Source: Dyella_A sp035685805
Lineage (GTDB): Bacteria; Pseudomonadota; Gammaproteobacteria; Xanthomonadales; Rhodanobacteraceae
Length of the DNA stretch: 64,000 bases
Direction of reading: 5' to 3'
Assembly: GCF_035685805.1 (NCBI RefSeq)
Contig: NZ_DASSAB010000060.1
Coordinates: forward strand, 22,146 to 86,145
Under the pieces are notes generated by a model. The model did no database searches. It saw nothing but the letters and a program-made list of their open reading frames with translations, and was not told where the DNA came from. Numbering within the stretch: the stretch's first letter is position 1; the number at the start of each line of letters is the position of its first letter. The position numbers and the translations under genes are program-made. Of this stretch, positions 59,748-64,000 are shown one piece after another.

Positions 59748-61172
59748 TCAGTTGCCCTTGTGGATGGCGCGCTTGTCCACCGCAAGCGCCGCCTCGTGCA
59801 CCGCCTCGGACAGGGTCGGGTGGGCGTGCATGATGCGCGCCATGTCCTCGGCCGAGCCCTTGAACTCCATCGCCACCACGCACTCGGCGATCAGCTCGGA
59901 CACGCCCGGGCCAACCATCTGCACGCCGAGGATGCGGTCGGTCTCGGCGTGGGCAATCATCTTCACGTGGCCGACCGCCTCGTTCATCGCCACGGCGCGG
60001 CCGATGGCGGCAAACGGGAAGCTGCCGACCTTGTAAGGCACGCCTTCCTCCTTCAGCTGCTTCTCGGTCTTGCCGGCCCAGGCGATCTCCGGTTCCGTGT
60101 AGATCACCCACGGGATCGTGTCGTAGCTGACGTGACCCGCCTTGCCGGCGATCCACTCGGCCACCGCGATACCTTCCTCGAAGCCCTTGTGCGCAAGCAT
60201 CGGCCCACGCACCGCGTCGCCCACGGCCCATACGCCGTCGACGCCGGTGTGGCAGTGGTCATCGACCACGATGCGACCGCGCTCGTCCAGCTTCACGCCG
60301 CAGTCGTCCGACAGCAGGCCGTCGGTATAGGCGCGGCGGCCGACGGCCACCAGCAGCTTGTCGACCACCAGCTCGTGCTCGCCATCCTTGTCGGCGTAGG
60401 TGAGGTGCACGGCGTTCTTCTTCACCTCGGCCTTGGCCAGCTTGGCACCCAGCTTGATGTCCAGGCCGAGCTTGCCGAACTCCTTCAGCGCCACCTTGGC
60501 GATGTCGCTGTCCACCGCGCCGAGGAACTCGGGCATCGCCTCCAGCACGGTCACCTCGGCACCGAGCCGGCGCCACACGCTGCCGAGCTCCAGGCCGATC
60601 ACGCCCGCACCGATCACGCCCAGACGCTTGGGCACGTCGTTGATGTCCAGCGCGCCGGCGTTGTCGATGATGTGCTTGCCGTCGAACTTGGCGAACGGCA
60701 GCTCGATCGGCACCGAGCCGGAGGCCAGGATCACGTTGGTGGCGCTGATGGTCTGCTTTGCGCCGTCGTTGCCGGTGATCTCCACCTGGTTGCCCTTCAG
60801 CAGCTTGCCCGTGCCGAAGTAGCTGGTGATCTTGTTGGCCTTGAACAGCTGCGCCACGCCGCCGGTGAACTGCTTGACGATCTTGTCCTTGCGACCGATG
60901 AAGGTGCCCAGGTCGACCTTGGCGTTCTCCACCACGATGCCGTGCACCGGCAGGTTGTGCGCAATGTTGTAGAACTGCTTGGACGAGTCCAGCAGCGCCT
61001 TGGACGGAATGCAGCCCACGTTGAGGCAGGTGCCGCCGAGCGCCTGCTTGCCGTCCTTGCCCACCCACGCGTCGATGCAGGCAGTCTTGAGGCCGAGCTG
61101 GGCGGCGCGGATCGCGGCGTGGTATCCGGCCGGGCCGCCGCCGATGACGATGACGTCGAATTTGTCGCTCAT
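59748..61172 (-). CDS. lpdA: Dihydrolipoyl dehydrogenase (E3)
   Basis: A 474-residue flavoprotein that reoxidises dihydrolipoyl groups of E2 with NAD+. The FAD motif is VIGGGPAGYHAAIRAA, the redox disulfide C49/C54 lies in GGTCLNVGCIPSK, the NAD motif is GVIGAGVIGLELGSVW, and the His-Glu pair lies in HAHPTLSEAVHEAAL. It is the third gene after sucA and sucB, 148 bases from sucB. Because it is in the sucAB cluster it serves primarily 2-oxoglutarate dehydrogenase, though E3 may be shared. Confidence 0.97.
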   Translation of the reverse strand: MSDKFDVIVIGGGPAGYHAAIRAAQLGLKTACIDAWVGKDGKQALGGTCLNVGCIPSKALLDSSKQFYNIAHNLPVHGIVVENAKVDLGTFIGRKDKIVKQFTGGVAQLFKANKITSYFGTGKLLKGNQVEITGNDGAKQTISATNVILASGSVPIELPFAKFDGKHIIDNAGALDINDVPKRLGVIGAGVIGLELGSVWRRLGAEVTVLEAMPEFLGAVDSDIAKVALKEFGKLGLDIKLGAKLAKAEVKKNAVHLTYADKDGEHELVVDKLLVAVGRRAYTDGLLSDDCGVKLDERGRIVVDDHCHTGVDGVWAVGDAVRGPMLAHKGFEEGIAVAEWIAGKAGHVSYDTIPWVIYTEPEIAWAGKTEKQLKEEGVPYKVGSFPFAAIGRAVAMNEAVGHVKMIAHAETDRILGVQMVGPGVSELIAECVVAMEFKGSAEDMARIMHAHPTLSEAVHEAALAVDKRAIHKGN

Positions 61173-61320
61173 GACGTGTTTCCTTGCTGGCGGGCTGTGC
61201 GAGTCCGCGGGTGTTGCAGAAGATGGGCTCTGCTAGTGGAAAGGCAACCGGCAAGACCGCTTGTTTCAGGCGCTTGCCGGCACCGGAGCTCCGTGCTCAT
61301 CGGCACGTGAGCGAGTGCGC

Positions 61321-62541
61321 TCACATGCCAAGCAGCATGCGCTGCGGGTTCTCCAGCTGGTCCTTGATGTCGACCAGGAACAGCACCGCGTCCTTGCCGT
61401 CGATGATGCGGTGATCGTAGGAGATGGCGATGTACATCATCGGGGCGGCAATCACCTGGCCGTTATCGACGATGGCGCGCTCCTTGATGGTGTGCATGCC
61501 CAGGATCGCGCTCTGCGGCGGGTTGACGATCGGCGTGGACAGCAGCGAGCCGAAGGTGCCGCCGTTGGTGATGGTGAACGTGCCGCCCTGCAGGTCGTCC
61601 AGGCTCAGCTTGCCGTCGCGCGCCTTCTTGGCGTAATCGGCGATGCCCTGCTCGATGTCGGCAAAGCCCATGTCCTGCACGTCGCGCAGCACCGGCGTAA
61701 CCAGACCCTTCTCGGTGGATACGGCGATCGAGATGTCCTGGTAGCCGTGATAGATGATGTCGTTGCCGTCGACCGACGCGTTGACGATCGGGTGGCGCTT
61801 GAGCGCCTCGGCGGTGGCCTTGACGAAGAAGCTCATGAAGCCGAGCTTGATGCCGTGGGTCTTCTGGAACTGCTCGCCCAGCGACTTGCGCATCTTCACC
61901 ACCTCGCTCAGGTTCACCTCGTTGAACGAGGTGAGCATGGCGATGGAATTCTTCGACTGCATCAGGCGCTCGGCGATCTTGGCGCGCATGCGGGTCATCG
62001 GCACGCGCTCTTCCGGACGCGAGCCCGGAGTCGGCCTGGCGGCCGGCGCGGCGGCGGGTGCGCTGGCCGCGCCACCCTTGCCGTAGTTGACCAGATCTTC
62101 CTTGGTCACGCGGCCATCGCGGCCGGTGCCGGCGACCTTGGACGGGTCGATCTTCTCTTCCTCGGCGACGCGGCGGCCGGCGGGGGAAAGCTCGTCCGCA
62201 CCCTTGCCGGCACTTTTCTCGGCCTTGGGTGCCTCGGCCTTGGCCGGGGCAGGGGCGGCGGGCTTGTCTTCCTTGGCGGCGGGGGCCGGTGCAGCCGCGG
62301 CTGCGCCTTCCTCGATGATCGCGATGATCTGCTCGCTGTTCACCGTGTCGCCCTCGGCGTGCTTGATCTCCTTCAGCACGCCGTCGACGGTCGAGGGCAC
62401 CTCGAGCACGACCTTGTCGGTCTCGAGGTCCACCAGGTTTTCGTCGCGCTTGACGGCGTCGCCAACCTTCTTGTGCCAGGTGGCGATGGTGGCGTCGGAA
62501 ACCGACTCGGGGAGAACGGGAACTTTGACTTCGATGGACAT
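61321..62541 (-). CDS. sucB: Dihydrolipoyllysine-residue succinyltransferase (E2 of 2-oxoglutarate dehydrogenase)
   Basis: A 406-residue core subunit. The single lipoyl domain has Lys43 in DLETDKVVLEV. An Ala/Pro/Lys-rich linker (about 80-110) and the E3-binding domain (LSPAGRRVAEEEKIDPSKVAGTGRDGRVTKEDL) follow. The catalytic domain ends with MYIAISYDHRIIDGKDAVLFLVDIKDQLENP, containing the active His and Asp. The start at 62541 matches the family N-terminus MSIEVKVPVLPESV. It lies 7 bases after sucA. Confidence 0.97.
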   Translation of the reverse strand: MSIEVKVPVLPESVSDATIATWHKKVGDAVKRDENLVDLETDKVVLEVPSTVDGVLKEIKHAEGDTVNSEQIIAIIEEGAAAAAPAPAAKEDKPAAPAPAKAEAPKAEKSAGKGADELSPAGRRVAEEEKIDPSKVAGTGRDGRVTKEDLVNYGKGGAASAPAAAPAARPTPGSRPEERVPMTRMRAKIAERLMQSKNSIAMLTSFNEVNLSEVVKMRKSLGEQFQKTHGIKLGFMSFFVKATAEALKRHPIVNASVDGNDIIYHGYQDISIAVSTEKGLVTPVLRDVQDMGFADIEQGIADYAKKARDGKLSLDDLQGGTFTITNGGTFGSLLSTPIVNPPQSAILGMHTIKERAIVDNGQVIAAPMMYIAISYDHRIIDGKDAVLFLVDIKDQLENPQRMLLGM

Positions 62542-62548
62542 GCTTGTC

Positions 62549-64000
62549 TTACTCCGCGGAGTGATCGGTGCCGACTGGCGTAACCAGGGCTTGTTCGACG
62601 AGCGCCGCCTGTTCGGCGACGTGAGTATTGAGATGGCCTGCGGCCGGTGCGGCCGAGCGGGCGCGGCCGGCATAGGACAGCGTGTGCCTGGCGCTCACGC
62701 AGGCCTGCAGGTGATGGCGGATCTGGAACCACGCGCCCTGGTTCATCGGTTCTTCCTGGCACCAGATCACCTCCTTGGCGGAGGGGTATCTGGCCAGTTC
62801 GGCGCCGACTTCCGGGCGCGGGAACGGATACAACTGCTCGACGCGCACCAGCGCCACATCGGTCAGCTCGCGCTTTTCGGCTTCCTCCAGCAGGTCGTAG
62901 TAGACCTTGCCGGCGCACAGCACGACGCGCTTGACCTTCTTGGCGGGCAGCTCGCGATGCTCGCCGATCACCAGCTGGAAGCTGCCGTTGGCCAGCTCGT
63001 CCAGCGAGGACACCGCCAGCTTGTGGCGCAGCAGCGACTTGGGCGTCATCACGATCAGCGGCTTGCGCACTGGGCGCAGCATCTGCCGGCGGATCATGTG
63101 GAAATCCTGCGCCGGGGTGGTCGGCACGCACACCTGCATGTTGTCCATGGCGCACAGCTGCAGGAAGCGCTCGAGGCGGGCGGAGGAATGCTCCGGGCCC
63201 TGGCCTTCGTAACCGTGCGGCAGGTACAGCGCCAGCCCGCACAGGCGGTTCCACTTCGACTCGCCGGAGCTGATGAACTGGTCGATCACCACCTGCGCGC
63301 CGTTGGCGAAGTCGCCGAACTGGCCTTCCCAGATGTGCAGGGTGTCCGGGTCGGTGGTGGACGAGCCGTACTCGAACGCCATCACCGCCTCTTCGCTGAG
63401 CAGCGAGTCGATTACCTCGACGCTGGCGTTGTCGCGGATGGTCGCCAGCGGCAGGTAGGTGTGGCCGTCCTTCTGGTCGTGCAGCACGGCATGGCGATGG
63501 AAGAACGTGCCGCGGCCCGAGTCCTGGCCGACCAGGCGCAGATTGCTGCCAGCGTCGATCAGGGTGGCGTAGGCGAGATTCTCGGCGAAGCCCCAGTCCG
63601 CGGGCTGTTCGCCGGCGGCCATCTTGCGGCGGTCGTCGTAGATTTTGTTCACGCGCGACTGCAGGGTGAGGTCGCCCGGCAGGTCGAGCAGGCGGTTGGC
63701 CAGCTCCACCAGCTTCTTCTTCGGCACCGTGGTGTCGGCCGGCATCGACAGCTTGTTGTTGTGGAAGCGGCTCCAGTCGATTTCCAGGTCACGCACCGGC
63801 GTGGGGTTGAACTCGGCCAGCGGGGCCCCCGCCTCCAGCCGCTCGCGGTAGGCGTCCAGGCGCTTCTGGGCATCGCCCTCGGCGATCACGCCTTCCTTCT
63901 GCAACTGCTGGGCATAGAGGTCGCGGGTGGTCGGGCGCTTGCGGATGATCTGGTACATCAGCGGCTGCGTGGCCGCCGGCTCGTCGGCCTCGTTGTGGCC
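62549..64000 (-). CDS. sucA: 2-oxoglutarate dehydrogenase E1 component (partial, 5' part beyond window)
   Basis: The C-terminal 483 residues of the thiamin-dependent E1 subunit; the reading frame is open to the window edge, where GHNEADEPAATQPLMYQ, a strongly conserved SucA segment, begins. Following are GQDSGRGTFFHRHAVLHDQ, YLPHGYEGQGPEHSSARLERFLQL and PAQDFHMIRRQM, all typical, with IWCQEEPMNQGAW near the end. Decarboxylation of 2-oxoglutarate and succinylation of the SucB lipoyl group is its role in the TCA cycle. Roughly half of the protein lies outside the window. Confidence 0.97.
   Translation of the reverse strand, partial: GHNEADEPAATQPLMYQIIRKRPTTRDLYAQQLQKEGVIAEGDAQKRLDAYRERLEAGAPLAEFNPTPVRDLEIDWSRFHNNKLSMPADTTVPKKKLVELANRLLDLPGDLTLQSRVNKIYDDRRKMAAGEQPADWGFAENLAYATLIDAGSNLRLVGQDSGRGTFFHRHAVLHDQKDGHTYLPLATIRDNASVEVIDSLLSEEAVMAFEYGSSTTDPDTLHIWEGQFGDFANGAQVVIDQFISSGESKWNRLCGLALYLPHGYEGQGPEHSSARLERFLQLCAMDNMQVCVPTTPAQDFHMIRRQMLRPVRKPLIVMTPKSLLRHKLAVSSLDELANGSFQLVIGEHRELPAKKVKRVVLCAGKVYYDLLEEAEKRELTDVALVRVEQLYPFPRPEVGAELARYPSAKEVIWCQEEPMNQGAWFQIRHHLQACVSARHTLSYAGRARSAAPAAGHLNTHVAEQAALVEQALVTPVGTDHSAE

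Overview
This is 64 kb of GC-rich core chromosome, almost certainly from a gammaproteobacterium of the order Xanthomonadales and most likely the Rhodanobacteraceae (Rhodanobacter/Dyella/Frateuria type). That placement is inferred from protein character and gene order: ffs-dnaX-ybaB-recR, fabF-pabB-pabC-mltG-tmk-holB-pilZ, nuoA-N followed by tRNA-fMet-rimP-nusA-infB-rbfA-truB-rpsO-pnp, and mtnA-gyrA. I see no insertion sequence, prophage, integron, CRISPR array or toxin-antitoxin module. Nearly every base belongs to a recognisable gene.

Layout. 0.2-4.3 kb: tRNA-Ser(GGA), SRP RNA, then the DNA repair/replication set dnaX-ybaB-recR, a GNAT acetyltransferase and a HIT hydrolase. 4.4-8.9 kb (minus strand): an Slp-type lipoprotein and a moxR-DUF58-transglutaminase operon. 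8.9-11.6 kb: a GT-C glycosyltransferase facing the yceF nucleotide pyrophosphatase and an unrecognised coiled-coil membrane protein. 11.7-23.6 kb: yceD-rpmF, then the type II fatty acid synthesis genes fabH-fabD-fabG-acpP-fabF, folate genes pabB-pabC, mltG, tmk, holB, a PIG-L deacetylase and pilZ. 23.7-38.6 kb: a complete 14-gene complex I operon nuoA-N with separate nuoC and nuoD. 38.6-48.0 kb: initiator tRNA and the translation/RNA operon rimP-nusA-infB-rbfA-truB-rpsO-pnp. 48.1-50.7 kb: class III polyhydroxyalkanoate synthase (phaE-phaC) and a small PspC-domain protein. 50.8-55.0 kb: mtnA, a GtrA protein and gyrA. 55.0-59.7 kb: a LAB_N membrane protein, peroxiredoxin, hsp20-cbpA chaperones, a PilH-like receiver, an AcuI-type reductase and a LOG protein. 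59.7-64.0 kb (minus strand): the 2-oxoglutarate dehydrogenase genes lpdA, sucB and the 3' half of sucA, which runs off the window end.

The biology is housekeeping: membrane lipid supply, respiration, translation and carbon storage. The points most worth a second look are in details. The PhaE subunit carries a strongly basic Ala/Lys/Arg/Pro tail of about 120 residues, like nucleoid-binding granule proteins. yceD has a near-consensus promoter so close that its mRNA should be leaderless. A perfect 17-bp inverted repeat fills the rpsO leader. An 8-bp inverted repeat lies upstream of acpP, and stacked hairpins lie in the nuoA leader. NuoL has a His-rich loop, GyrA has Ala at position 83, and plsX is missing between rpmF and fabH.

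No gap exceeds 300 bases without a gene. I could not assign a gene to 1-245 (it holds only a candidate tRNA promoter), nor to 496-743 between the SRP RNA and dnaX, where I see nothing definite.
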